A stretch of DNA of 64,000 bases from Vagococcus fessus (GTDB lineage Bacteria; Bacillota; Bacilli; Lactobacillales; Vagococcaceae), in NCBI RefSeq assembly GCF_003987565.1, contig NZ_NGJY01000003.1, positions 1 to 64,000 of the forward strand, given 5' to 3'. The translations under genes were made by a program, and so were the position numbers. Below, piece after piece: positions 42,760-52,208 of this stretch (position 1 is the stretch's first letter; each line of letters opens with the position of its first letter). Under the pieces are notes generated by a model that was given only the letters and a program-made list of their open reading frames with translations, did no database searches and was not told the DNA's origin.

Positions 42760-43341
42760 ATGGACGCAACAGCAATTAAAAAATGGTTAGAACTATTCAC
42801 AGTAAAAGTAAATGAAGAAAAAGCTTATCTAAGCGATTTAGACGGCGCTATCGGTGACGGCGACCACGGTATGAATATGGCTCGCGGTACAACTGAAATG
42901 CAAGCGGCTATGGAAGCTAAAAATCCAGAAACACCAGCAGATATCTTCAAATTAGCTGGTATGACACTTGTCAGCAAAGTCGGCGGAGCGTCTGGTCCAT
43001 TATACGGATCAGCATTCATCGGAATGGCTAAAGCAGCTAAAGATTCAGATGATTTAGCTGAAATCTTAAAAGCAGGTCTTGATGGCATCCAAAAACGTGG
43101 GAAAGCTGAAATCGGCGAAAAAACAATGGTCGATACATGGGCACCTGTGATTGCGTCTTTAGAAAATGGCGACTTAACAATTGAAAAAGTTGAAGAGATT
43201 GTCGAAGCAACAAAACCTATTATTGCAACAAAAGGTCGCGCGTCTTACCTAGGCGAACGTTCTGTTGGTCACTTAGATCCAGGAGCTGTTTCAAGCGGCT
43301 ACTTATTCAAAACAATGATTGAAGCGGGGGTAAACGCATAA
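42760..43341 (+). CDS. dhaL: Dihydroxyacetone kinase, ADP-binding subunit DhaL
   Basis: 193 residues, all-helical. Carries a tightly bound ADP that is phosphorylated by DhaM and then phosphorylates the substrate on DhaK. Metal-binding motif GAIGDGDHGMNMARG near 28-42, and KVGGASGPLYGSAFI. ATG 42754 lies only 1 nt after AGAGGAG; ATG 42760, 7 nt away, is chosen. Its stop overlaps the dhaM start (TAATG). Confidence 0.95.
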   Translation: MDATAIKKWLELFTVKVNEEKAYLSDLDGAIGDGDHGMNMARGTTEMQAAMEAKNPETPADIFKLAGMTLVSKVGGASGPLYGSAFIGMAKAAKDSDDLAEILKAGLDGIQKRGKAEIGEKTMVDTWAPVIASLENGDLTIEKVEEIVEATKPIIATKGRASYLGERSVGHLDPGAVSSGYLFKTMIEAGVNA

Positions 43342-43712
43342 TGGCAGAATTAGGAATGGTCATGGTATCTCACGTACCAGAATTGGTAGCAGGGATTAAC
43401 CGTTTATTAAATGAAGTAGCAAAAGATGTTTCAATTACCATTGCAGGTGGAACGGATGATAACGAAGTAGGTACAAGCTTCGAGAAAATCAATGAAGCCT
43501 TTGAAGCTAACGAAGGGGAAAAAATTCTAGCTTTCTACGATTTAGGAAGTGCGAAAATGAACCTAGAGATGGCAATGGAAGTAGCAGACAAAGAAGTTGT
43601 GTTATACGATACAGCATTTGTTGAAAGTGCCTACACAGCAGCGGCTTTAATTCAAGCTGGCGCACCATTTGAAGCGATTGATGAGCAATTACAAGCGCTA
43701 AAAGTGAAATAA
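43341..43712 (+). CDS. dhaM: Dihydroxyacetone kinase phosphotransfer subunit DhaM
   Basis: 123 residues, single EIIA-Man-like domain (MVMVSHVPELVAGINRLL with the phosphorylatable His, then ILAFYDLGSAKMNLEMAMEV). It takes phosphate from HPr and regenerates ATP on DhaL. Short form, as in Lactococcus, without the extra HPr and EI domains of the enterobacterial protein. ATG overlaps the dhaL stop. Confidence 0.95.
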   Translation: MAELGMVMVSHVPELVAGINRLLNEVAKDVSITIAGGTDDNEVGTSFEKINEAFEANEGEKILAFYDLGSAKMNLEMAMEVADKEVVLYDTAFVESAYTAAALIQAGAPFEAIDEQLQALKVK

Positions 43713-43788
43713 AAAAGCAAGACTAGCAGTACTTAAAATCGGTAATAATAAAATTAACCATATAACTATTAATTAGGAGGAATTTCAA

Positions 43789-44925
43789 ATGAGAAAAGCG
43801 TTTATTTGTCCAACAAAATATGTTCAAGGTGAAAATGAATTATTAAACTTAGGTTACTTCGTTAAAACTTTCGGTGAGTCAGCTTTATTAATTGCCCACA
43901 AAGATGACATCGCTCGTGTACAAAAACAATTAGATGAAACATCAGCAAAATTTGGTGTTAAATTTATTACAAGTGACTTCAACGGAGAGTGTTCTCGTCA
44001 AGAAATCGCTCGCTTACAAGAAGTTGCAAAAGAAAATAAAACAGACTGTATCGTAGGTCTTGGTGGCGGTAAAGCTATCGATACTTCTAAATGTGTGGCT
44101 GAAGGTGAACACTTAATCATCGTGCCAACAATTGCTGCAACAGATGCACCAACAAGTCACTCAGCAGTTATGTACACTCCAGAAGGCGAATTCGATGACT
44201 ATGCTTACTTCAAACAAAGCCCAAGCGTTGTTATGGTTGATACAACAATCATTGCAAATGCTCCAACTCGTTTCTTAGTAGCAGGTATGGGTGATGCATT
44301 ATCAACTATGTTTGAAGCTCGCGCAACAGCGAACTCATTCTCAAACGTTAATGCTGGCTTACCATGTGGTGTATTAACTGGTGAAGCTAAAGGCGCTAAA
44401 AATACAATTGCTGCTTACACTATGGCAAAAGTATGTTACGAAACATTATTAGAAAATGGATACAATGCTAAAGTAGCGTGTGACAACAACTTAGTAACAC
44501 CAGCTTTAGAAAACATTGTTGAAACAAATATCTTACTTTCAGGTTTAGGTTTCGAAAGTAGTGGTCTTGCTGCAATCCATGCAATCCATGATGGTTTAAC
44601 AGCTTTAGAAGGAACACATCACTTCTTCCACGGTGAAAAAGTAGCATTCAGTACAATTTGCCAATTAGTATTAGAAAATGCTGATACTGAAGAATTATAC
44701 GAAGTATTAGACTTCTGCTTATCAATCGGCTTACCAGTATGTTTAGCTGATATCGGTGTTGAGTCAATCACATTTGAAGAAGCTATGGAAGTTGCTGAAA
44801 AAGCATGTATCCCTGAAGAATCAATTCATTCAATGCCATTCCCTATTGAAGTTGAAGCAGTAGCATCAGCTATCATGGCAGCAGATAAAATTGGTAGTGA
44901 CTACAAAAAAGCGCAATTAGCTTAG
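43789..44925 (+). CDS. gldA: Glycerol dehydrogenase
   Basis: NAD-dependent oxidation of glycerol to dihydroxyacetone, the substrate of the adjoining kinase. 378 residues, type III metal-dependent alcohol dehydrogenase. NAD region GLGGGKAIDTSKCVAE near 92-107, VPTIAATDAPTSHSAV, metal-site Asp in GMGDALSTMFEARA and His in SSGLAAIHAIHDGLTALEGTHHFFHGEKVAFS. 76 bp after dhaM, RBS TAGGAGGAA; followed by a terminator. It may belong to the dhaKLM transcript. Confidence 0.95.
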   Translation: MRKAFICPTKYVQGENELLNLGYFVKTFGESALLIAHKDDIARVQKQLDETSAKFGVKFITSDFNGECSRQEIARLQEVAKENKTDCIVGLGGGKAIDTSKCVAEGEHLIIVPTIAATDAPTSHSAVMYTPEGEFDDYAYFKQSPSVVMVDTTIIANAPTRFLVAGMGDALSTMFEARATANSFSNVNAGLPCGVLTGEAKGAKNTIAAYTMAKVCYETLLENGYNAKVACDNNLVTPALENIVETNILLSGLGFESSGLAAIHAIHDGLTALEGTHHFFHGEKVAFSTICQLVLENADTEELYEVLDFCLSIGLPVCLADIGVESITFEEAMEVAEKACIPEESIHSMPFPIEVEAVASAIMAADKIGSDYKKAQLA

Positions 44926-44936
44926 TCCTTTCTAAT

Positions 44937-44979
44937 AATCATCCTTTAAAACCTACGTTTTAGAGGATGATTTTTTTTT
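44937..44979 (+). terminator. Terminator after gldA
   Basis: AATCATCCTTTAAAAC (44937-44952), loop CTAC, GTTTTAGAGGATGATT (44957-44972), all paired with one G-U, then T to 44979. Confidence 0.92.
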
Positions 44980-45063
44980 ATCTCAAAAGGTACGAATTAA
45001 ACTGCTGATTTATGTTAAACTAGCAGTAATAAATCGTAAATAGATAAAGTTGGAGTGCGTGAG

Positions 45064-46053
45064 ATGAAAAAGATAATGAACCGAGCGGACGATACAGTCA
45101 GTCAATTACTAAATAGTATCGCCTATGCTTATGATGATAAATTAAAAAGAATTCCGCAAACAGGGATTATTGTGAGTCAAAAAATGGCTGAAAATAAAGT
45201 AGCGGTGATAAGTGGTGGAGGGACAGGTCATGAGCCTGCTCACTCAGGATATGTTGGTGAAGGAATGTTGAGTGCAAGTATCAATGGACCGATCTTCATC
45301 CCGCCAGCTGTAAATGAAATTGTTCAAGCGATCGAATTAGCGGATCAAGGTCAAGGTGTTTTGTTAGTGGTTAAAAACTTTGAAGCTGACGTAGCAAACT
45401 TTTTAGCTGCTGAAGAATTGGCAACAAAACAAGGTCATGATGTTGATCATGTGATTGTCAATGATGATTGTTCGATTGAAAAAAGTAATTTCAAAAAACG
45501 CCGTCGTGGTGTTGCTGGAACAGTCTATGTTCATAAGATTTTAACTGCTGCAGCAGGTGAGGGGAAGTCACTAGATGAGTTAGTTACTCTGGGTGATGAA
45601 GTAGTCGCGAGTATGAATACGTTAGGTGTTGCTTTATCACCAGGTACCATTCCTGGAACAAGTCAGACTCAATTTTCAATTGGAGAAAACGAGATTTCAT
45701 TTGGGATTGGAATTCACGGCGAAGCAGGGTACCGCGTTGAGCCATTAGAATCATCGGAGCAACTAGCAAATGAATTGATTAATAAATTAAAAACGCACTA
45801 CAACTGGAAACGTGGGATGAAGTTAGCGATTCTGGTGAATGGATTAGGGGCAACGCCTTTGATGGAATTACACGTTTTTGCCAATGATGTGAGACGTTTG
45901 TTGATGCTTGAAGAAGTGGAAGTAAGCTTCAAAAAAGTTGGGAATTATATGACGTCTATTGATATGGCAGGCGTATCACTGACTTTCTTGGAATTAAAAG
46001 AAGAACAATGGTTAACCTATTTAAATACACCAGTCTCAACATACGGTTGGTAA
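45064..46053 (+). CDS. dhaQ: DhaK-like coactivator DhaQ
   Basis: 329-residue DhaK paralogue. In Lactococcus, DhaQ binds dihydroxyacetone and, with the TetR-type protein DhaS, turns on dhaKLM; it is not part of the kinase. The His motif GIGIHGEAGYRV and ISGGGTGHEPAHSGYVG are kept, so ligand binding is likely retained. Identity as DhaQ and not a second DhaK rests on the absence of DhaL/DhaM partners, its divergence from the dhaK at 41739 and the adjacent dhaS. ATG 45064 has TTGGAG 8 nt before it; the frame opens at GTG 45055 inside that site. Its upstream region lacks a DhaS palindrome but has ACTGCT/AGCAGT arms (45001-45026). Confidence 0.88.
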   Translation: MKKIMNRADDTVSQLLNSIAYAYDDKLKRIPQTGIIVSQKMAENKVAVISGGGTGHEPAHSGYVGEGMLSASINGPIFIPPAVNEIVQAIELADQGQGVLLVVKNFEADVANFLAAEELATKQGHDVDHVIVNDDCSIEKSNFKKRRRGVAGTVYVHKILTAAAGEGKSLDELVTLGDEVVASMNTLGVALSPGTIPGTSQTQFSIGENEISFGIGIHGEAGYRVEPLESSEQLANELINKLKTHYNWKRGMKLAILVNGLGATPLMELHVFANDVRRLLMLEEVEVSFKKVGNYMTSIDMAGVSLTFLELKEEQWLTYLNTPVSTYGW

Positions 46054-46058
46054 TATAA

Positions 46059-46103
46059 AAAAGCACACGTTGTTTTCTAATTAGAAAAATAACGTGTGCT
46101 TTT
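46059..46103. terminator. Bidirectional terminator between dhaQ and dhaS
   Basis: AAAAGCACACGTT (46059-46071) pairs with AACGTGTGCTTTT (46091-46103), and the inner TTTTC...GAAAA continues the stem. Convergent genes; T-rich on both strands. It includes part of the dhaS stop codon. Confidence 0.9.
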
Positions 46104-46659
46104 AATGATTTAATAAACCGTGGATAGCTTGCTCTAATAGTAAAGCTGTTTGGCCAGCTAATTCTTCAGGTGGTGTCTTACATCCTGACAAAATCCATTC
46201 TTTTGTTACACCTACAAAGGCGTGACTGAAAAATTCAGAACTGAATACTAAACTGTCTTCGCTTTTAATTTTTCCTTGTTGCGTGGCGATATCAGCTATA
46301 ATCGTTTTTAAAAGTTCTTGTGTGTGTTGAAAGAAATAATGGTCAAAAGAATTTTGTTCCGAAACGGCTAAAGCATTGCGATAGAAAATTTGGTTGTTGT
46401 AAAAATAATCTAGTATACGTAAAATAACTTTATCCCATTCCTCGTAATCTAGGAAATCACTAATATTTTCAGTAATGTCTTGCTGATAGGTCCAGCCAAG
46501 GAGCTCGTATTTATCTTGGAAGTGATTATAAAACGTTTGACGTCTGATCTCAGCTTCTTCCATAATTTGGCTAATCGATACTTTTTGAAAGGGTGTCGTT
46601 TGCATGACCTTTTTCAGTGAATAAGCAATTACTTTTTTTGTAATTAATGATTCTTGCAT
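46102..46659 (-). CDS. dhaS: TetR-family activator DhaS
   Basis: 185 residues. N-terminal TetR helix-turn-helix (KVSISQIMEEAEIRRQTFYNHFQDKYELLGW at about 26-56) and a helical C-terminal ligand/partner domain of the DhaS type. Unlike most TetR proteins, DhaS is an activator when complexed with DhaQ and dihydroxyacetone. Its operator is present before dhaK. A TGTTATAAT extended -10 lies on this strand at 46689-46697, about 35 nt upstream of the ATG. Confidence 0.9.
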   Translation of the reverse strand: MQESLITKKVIAYSLKKVMQTTPFQKVSISQIMEEAEIRRQTFYNHFQDKYELLGWTYQQDITENISDFLDYEEWDKVILRILDYFYNNQIFYRNALAVSEQNSFDHYFFQHTQELLKTIIADIATQQGKIKSEDSLVFSSEFFSHAFVGVTKEWILSGCKTPPEELAGQTALLLEQAIHGLLNH

Positions 46660-46828
46660 GATGCTACCCCCTCTATAATCTCTTGGTTATTATAACACGT
46701 TGATTGTGATAGGAGAAAGGTAAAACATGTATAAAGATTATGTTGTTATTTTAAAATACGTCGGAAATGATACAAAAAGGGATAAAATAAAGGGAATTAA
46801 TTTTATTGCTTAAAAAGGGTCTAGCCTT

Positions 46829-46857
46829 TTGAAACTCCTAGGGACATAGGGTATACT
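46829..46857 (+). promoter_or_regulatory. Promoter of the desulfurase gene
   Basis: TTGAAA (46829-46834), 17 bp, TATACT (46852-46857). An inverted repeat, AAAAGG (46813-46818) and CCTTTT (46825-46830), abuts the -35. Confidence 0.85.
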
Positions 46858-46900
46858 AACAAGTATTAAGTGATTATAAATTCAGGAAGAAGTGAAGATA

Positions 46901-48046
46901 ATGGCGACGATTTATTTAGATAATAGTGCCACCACACCGATGCATCCTAGTGTAATAGAAAAAATGACACACGCGATGACAACCTTCTATGGCAACCCGT
47001 CAAGTGTGCATCATTTAGGCAGAGAGAGTCATGCCCAGTTAACTAAAGCAAGACAACAATTGGCAAAAAGTATCCACGCTAACGAAGACGATATTATTTT
47101 GACTAGTGGCGGAACAGAAGGCGATAACACCGCTATATTCCAAACAGCATATGCTCGTCAGTCTTTAGGCAAACATATCATAACATCTAGTGTCGAACAT
47201 CCGGCGGTGTCTAGTTGCATGACTAGATTAGCTGAAGAAGGATTCGCTATTACTTATTTACCTGTGAATGCTAAGGGAGAATTAACTATAGAACAAGTAT
47301 CTGAAGCGTTAAGAGAAGATACTATTTTAGTTTCTCTAATGTGGACAAATAATGAAACAGGTGTGATGTTTCCAATTAAAGAAGTAGCTGACTTACTCCA
47401 AGAGCACCAAGCTTATTTCCATACTGATGCGGTACAAGCCTACGGGATTGAAGAGATAGACGTAACCGAATGTCCAGTTGATCTACTGAGTGTTAGTGGT
47501 CATAAGATTAACGGACCAAAGGGAACTGGCTTTTTATATGTGAAGTCAGGTCTATCGCTCCCTTCATTTATGGTTGGCGGTGACCAGGAAGAGAAACGTC
47601 GTGCTGGAACTGAGAACCTACCAGGTATTATAGGATTGGCAGAAGCTGCGACACTTTTGACAACCTCAGAAAAAGCAGACCGTCAAGCACGTTATCTTGA
47701 GTTTCAAGAGATGATAATAAACCGTCTAGAATCAGAAGATATTGATTTCGAAGTGAACGGTCAAACGTCACATAAATCCGCTCATATTTTAAATCTGTGG
47801 TTCAAAGGAATTTCTAGCAACATGTTATTAATGCACTTAGATTTAAAAGGAGTTGCGATTTCAATCGGCTCGGCTTGTACAGCAGGCACAATCAAACCTT
47901 CCCATGTTTTAGAAGCGATGGACGTGGTCGGGTGTCAACGTGCGACAGAGTCTGTACGACTAAGTTTTGGATACAGTAATACACCAGAAGAAATAACAGA
48001 ATTTTTAGACCTACTCGTTCCAATTTTGAAACGTCTAGCTAAGTAA
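46901..48046 (+). CDS. iscS: Cysteine desulfurase, IscS/NifS family
   Basis: PLP enzyme that removes sulfur from cysteine as a persulfide. 381 residues. TIYLDNSATTPMHPSV at the start, TSGGTEGDN, HTDAVQAYG, the PLP-binding Lys in LSVSGHKINGPKG and the active-site Cys in SIGSACTAGTIKPSHVL. Distinct from SufS at 59686. Its neighbourhood up to mnmA suggests it supplies sulfur for tRNA 2-thiolation, as IscS does to MnmA. GTG 46892 is a possible upstream start; ATG 46901 is preferred because family members start MxxIYLDNSATT. Confidence 0.94.
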   Translation: MATIYLDNSATTPMHPSVIEKMTHAMTTFYGNPSSVHHLGRESHAQLTKARQQLAKSIHANEDDIILTSGGTEGDNTAIFQTAYARQSLGKHIITSSVEHPAVSSCMTRLAEEGFAITYLPVNAKGELTIEQVSEALREDTILVSLMWTNNETGVMFPIKEVADLLQEHQAYFHTDAVQAYGIEEIDVTECPVDLLSVSGHKINGPKGTGFLYVKSGLSLPSFMVGGDQEEKRRAGTENLPGIIGLAEAATLLTTSEKADRQARYLEFQEMIINRLESEDIDFEVNGQTSHKSAHILNLWFKGISSNMLLMHLDLKGVAISIGSACTAGTIKPSHVLEAMDVVGCQRATESVRLSFGYSNTPEEITEFLDLLVPILKRLAK

Positions 48047-48115
48047 AATAACATAGACGAGGAAAGCCTTTATTAGTATAATGATAAAGAAGACAAATAA
48101 AGGTGGACATAAGGA

Positions 48116-48502
48116 ATGCCAATAGGTTTAGTTGTTAAACTTCTTAAAGTCTTATTTAAGAAGAAAAAGACAAAAGGAAAGCAAAGTCCTTTAAATCGCT
48201 GGTTGATGGAAAAGGCGTTAGTGTCTTTATTGCCGCGTAGTGTGCGCAAGCAATTGAAAACAGCAGAAGATATTAAAGAGATTGTGTTTCCTCATAAAGA
48301 AACAAAGTGGGAAAAGTTACAAAAAGGGTTATTCCCAACGAAGAAACAGCAAAACCAAGCGAAACTCCAAGAGCAACTTGGAAAAATTAGTGGTGGAAAA
48401 TTAGGCAACAAAAACGCAGAGAAGATGACAACCAGTGAGGGACTAACTATTATGAAGATGATTGCCCAAGCTGTTTTAACTTTAAAAAAGAAAGAAGGAT
48501 AA
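48116..48502 (+). CDS. Conserved hypothetical basic protein
   Basis: 128 residues, strongly basic, first 25 residues an amphipathic to hydrophobic helix with a lysine patch (LVVKLLKVLFKKKKTKGKQ). No signal peptide or known motif; a C-terminal helix TTSEGLTIMKMIAQAVLTLKKK. Not recognised as a family. The RBS is AAAGGTGG, the distance to iscS 69 bp and to the next gene 4 bp, so it belongs to the iscS transcript. Confidence 0.7.
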   Translation: MPIGLVVKLLKVLFKKKKTKGKQSPLNRWLMEKALVSLLPRSVRKQLKTAEDIKEIVFPHKETKWEKLQKGLFPTKKQQNQAKLQEQLGKISGGKLGNKNAEKMTTSEGLTIMKMIAQAVLTLKKKEG

Positions 48503-48506
48503 TACG

Positions 48507-48848
48507 ATGAAAAAAGAAGCAACAGTATTAGGATGCCCAGTAAGCTATAGATTAACTGAAACAACTAAAAAATATACATTACGAGATAATGGGTTTCAAG
48601 AAACCAATGCCGGAAATTTCCAATTAGTTCGTCCGTTAGATGCAACGCCTCAAAGTAAACAAGGCTTTAAATTAAAAATTACAGTTTCTAAAGACATTGA
48701 TGCAATGAAAATGTCAGTGACAACTGCGAATGGTTTAAAAGCAGTGGATATCTTTAAGAACGAGAGCTTTAAAATGAATCAAGATAAATTCTATTTCTTA
48801 ATGGACGGCATGATTGACCGTGGCTGTTTTGAAAAAGTAGAGGGTTAA
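48507..48848 (+). CDS. DUF1831-family protein
   Basis: 113 residues. Starts KKEATVLGCPVSYRLTETTKKYTLRDNGFQETNAGNFQLVRPLD, then ITVSKDIDAMKMSVTTANGL. This matches what I know of DUF1831, a Lactobacillales family found next to cysteine desulfurases with no established function. Two cysteines (residues 9 and 107) could carry sulfur, but that is a guess. Terminator follows. Confidence 0.78.
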   Translation: MKKEATVLGCPVSYRLTETTKKYTLRDNGFQETNAGNFQLVRPLDATPQSKQGFKLKITVSKDIDAMKMSVTTANGLKAVDIFKNESFKMNQDKFYFLMDGMIDRGCFEKVEG

Positions 48849-48854
48849 ACCGTT

Positions 48855-48898
48855 AAACTCCTAAAGACTACGTATGTGGCCTTGGGAGTTTTTTTTAT
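48855..48898 (+). terminator. Terminator after the DUF1831 gene
   Basis: AAACTCCTAA (48855-48864) pairs with TTGGGAGTTT (48882-48891), then T to 48897. The phzF-like frame overlaps it on paper, but its true start lies downstream. Confidence 0.8.
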
Positions 48899-48918
48899 CT
48901 AGAAAAGGAGGAGCTATC

Positions 48919-49779
48919 ATGTTAGAACGAGTAAGGAAAGTGTCCGTCTTTACGACGTCACCTACAAAAGGGAATCCAGCAGGCGTAGTGTTAGGTGCTG
49001 ACGATTTAAGTCGCGATGAGATGCAAGTGTGCGCTAAAAAAGTGGGGTTAAGTGAGACCGTTTTTTGTTTAAACAGTGAGCATGCGGACTTGCGGTTACG
49101 TTTTTTTATGCCAGACAAAGAAACGCCTTTATGTGGGCACGGGACATTAGGGGCAGTATGGTTATTTCTTAAAGAGAGTGACACCCTCATTTCCAAAACG
49201 ATAACCGTTGAAACGGAAGCTGGACAACTGACCTTAAACTATGATGAGCTAACAGAGGAATTGACGATGTCGCAGTGTCCGTATCAGAGTCAGCCTTTTA
49301 ATGGGGAACGTCCAGCCTTATGCCGAGTATTGGGAATTTCTGAAGTGGATTTAGCCGAAGAGCTACCTTTGGAATACGGTTCGACAGGAGTTTGGACACT
49401 ATTAGTCCCTGTTAAAAATGCTGAAACCTTAGAGCAGATGCAGGCTGATAACCAACTGTTTCCGCACGTGTTAACCGATTATCCTTATGCTTCCATCCAT
49501 CCCTATGCCCCAAGTCAAAAAGAGGGAATCGATTATGAAGCGAGACATTTTTCGAGTGCGACTGCCGGAGTGACGGAAGATCCGGTAACAGGGACAGCAT
49601 CAGGGAGTATGGTAGGTGCACTAGCTAAATACAGTAAATCGGACCAGCTAGAATTGACGATAGAGCAAGGTCTATCGCTTGGAAAAGAAGGAATGGTTAG
49701 AGCAAATGCTTCGAAGAATCAAACAACTGGTGAGGACACTATTAGTATTTCCGGACGTTGTTGTTTAGGTGAATTTTAA
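48919..49779 (+). CDS. PhzF-family isomerase/epimerase-like protein
   Basis: 286 residues, PhzF fold of two similar halves. Landmarks: VFTTSPTKGNPAGVVLGADDLS at about 9-30, GLSETVFCL with the Glu, FFMPDKETPLCGHGTLG, and SSATAGVTEDPVTGTASGSMVGALAKY in the second half, with the catalytic Glu and Asp of ETVF and DPVTG. Most members outside phenazine clusters have unknown substrates. ATG 48919 follows AAAGGAGGAG; the earlier frame (from 48874) starts inside the terminator. Confidence 0.88.
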   Translation: MLERVRKVSVFTTSPTKGNPAGVVLGADDLSRDEMQVCAKKVGLSETVFCLNSEHADLRLRFFMPDKETPLCGHGTLGAVWLFLKESDTLISKTITVETEAGQLTLNYDELTEELTMSQCPYQSQPFNGERPALCRVLGISEVDLAEELPLEYGSTGVWTLLVPVKNAETLEQMQADNQLFPHVLTDYPYASIHPYAPSQKEGIDYEARHFSSATAGVTEDPVTGTASGSMVGALAKYSKSDQLELTIEQGLSLGKEGMVRANASKNQTTGEDTISISGRCCLGEF

Positions 49780-49806
49780 AATAAATCGACTTTCTGAGGC
49801 AAAGAG

Positions 49807-49835
49807 ATGAAAAATAACACAAAAGAGTCTATAAT
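49807..49835 (+). promoter_or_regulatory. Promoter of mnmA
   Basis: ATGAAA (49807-49812), 17 bp, TATAAT (49830-49835). The 70-nt leader has an inverted repeat, CTGAAAT near 49844 with ATTTCAG near 49872. Confidence 0.6.
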
Positions 49836-49837
49836 AG

Positions 49838-51034
<1,197 letters not shown>

Positions 51035-51044
51035 ACTTAACTTT

Positions 51045-51078
51045 AAAACTTCTTTCTTAAGCGAGAAAGAAGTTTTTT
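51045..51078 (+). terminator. Terminator after mnmA
   Basis: AAAACTTCTTTCT (51045-51057), loop TAAGCG, AGAAAGAAGTTTT (51064-51076), then T to 51078. Confidence 0.93.
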
Positions 51079-51454
51079 ATTTTTCACAAAAATAACAGGT
51101 TTTATGATGAAAAAGTAAGCGTTTTATGAGATAATGAAGGCGTGGTATGAATGAGTTTAAAGCTTTAGATCCACTCTTAATAAAAGGTCAGTTATTATTA
51201 CTATTATAAAAATAGGAGTGGAACTCAAACATGTCGACGACTTGTGATAGGAGTGTGATAAAATCTGCTAGATAAATCGGCTCACCATCAATAAGTAGTT
51301 CAAGATAGTCGGTTAAACTATCTGAAAGAACTGTCTCTTTTTTGAGTATCTACTAGTTATATATGGCTAACTTTATTATTACAAAAAATAATTAGTCGAT
51401 CGTTCGATGTTGTAGGGCAATGCAGCAGAGAGCAGACCAAAGGAGAGAATCAGC
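51079..51454 (+). other. Long leader region before glpF
   Basis: A 376-bp stretch without a gene. Holds TGAGATAAT (51127-51135) as a possible extended -10, a partial cre half (AAGTAAGCG near 51116), a 20-codon ORF from ATG 51147 preceded by GAAGG, a hairpin AGTTC..GATAGT..ACTATC..GAACT (51297-51332) followed by six T (51338-51343), and a second A+T-rich promoter-like stretch near 51356-51385. Together they suggest a long structured glpF leader, possibly with attenuation. I cannot assign it to a known RNA family. Confidence 0.4.
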
Positions 51455-52171
51455 GTGAACGGAAATATGTTACAGATTTTTAGTGAATTTTTTGGAACAG
51501 CTATTTTAATTTTATTAGGTGACGGGGTATGTGCCGCTGTCAATTTGAAGAAAAGTAAAGCAGAAGCATCAGGTTGGATTGTTATTGCAATGGGATGGGC
51601 AACTGCCGTAACGATTGCAGTTTATTTCTCAGGATTTATGGGGCCTGCGCATTTAAACCCAGCGGTAACGATTGGGAATGCTGTAGCAGGTAACTTGGAG
51701 TGGAATTTAGTTTTACCATTTATTATCGCACAAGTATTAGGTGGGATTGTCGGAGCAGTATTAGTTTGGGCGATGTATCTACCGCACTGGGCTGAAACAA
51801 AAGACCAAGGTGCGATTCTTGGAACATTTGCGACAGGGCCTGCGATTAGACATTATCCAGCCAATTTAATATCAGAAATTATCGGGACTTTTGTACTCGT
51901 ATTCGGTTTACTAGCAATGACACAACATCAATTTGCTGATGGGGTTAACCCAATGGCAGTTGGCGTGTTAATCTTAGCAATTGGGTTGTCACTGGGTGGG
52001 GCAACAGGTTATGCCATCAACCCAGCTCGTGACTTAGGACCGCGTATTGCGCATCAACTGTTACCAATAGCAGGAAAAGGATCATCTGACTGGGCGTATT
52101 CATGGGTACCGGTGGTTGGACCAGTCATTGGGGCAGTCATTGCAGCAGGAGTATTTGGTTTAATCGTATAG
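51455..52171 (+). CDS. glpF: Glycerol facilitator / aquaglyceroporin
   Basis: 238 residues, MIP family with six transmembrane helices and two NPA half-helices, HLNPAVTIGNAVAG (about 67-80) and AINPARDLGPRIAH (about 188-201). The Asp after the second NPA-Arg is the glyceroporin signature. It would supply glycerol for gldA and dhaKLM. GTG 51455 with AAAGGAG (51439-51445) 9 nt before; the internal ATG 51467 lacks a correct RBS. Confidence 0.92.
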   Translation: MNGNMLQIFSEFFGTAILILLGDGVCAAVNLKKSKAEASGWIVIAMGWATAVTIAVYFSGFMGPAHLNPAVTIGNAVAGNLEWNLVLPFIIAQVLGGIVGAVLVWAMYLPHWAETKDQGAILGTFATGPAIRHYPANLISEIIGTFVLVFGLLAMTQHQFADGVNPMAVGVLILAIGLSLGGATGYAINPARDLGPRIAHQLLPIAGKGSSDWAYSWVPVVGPVIGAVIAAGVFGLIV

Positions 52172-52174
52172 AAT

Positions 52175-52208
52175 TAAAAAAGCACTAGCCTCGGCTAGTG
52201 CTTTTTTA
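52175..52208. terminator. Bidirectional terminator between glpF and the activase gene
   Basis: TAAAAAAGCACTAGC (52175-52189), tetraloop CTCG, GCTAGTGCTTTTTTA (52194-52208), a perfect 15-bp stem with T-runs on both strands. Confidence 0.94.

Noticed and set aside
48874-48918. N-terminal extension of the PhzF-like protein
   Set aside because: It would be translated from inside the terminator stem of the previous gene and has no homology-like start; ATG 48919 has a strong ribosome binding site.
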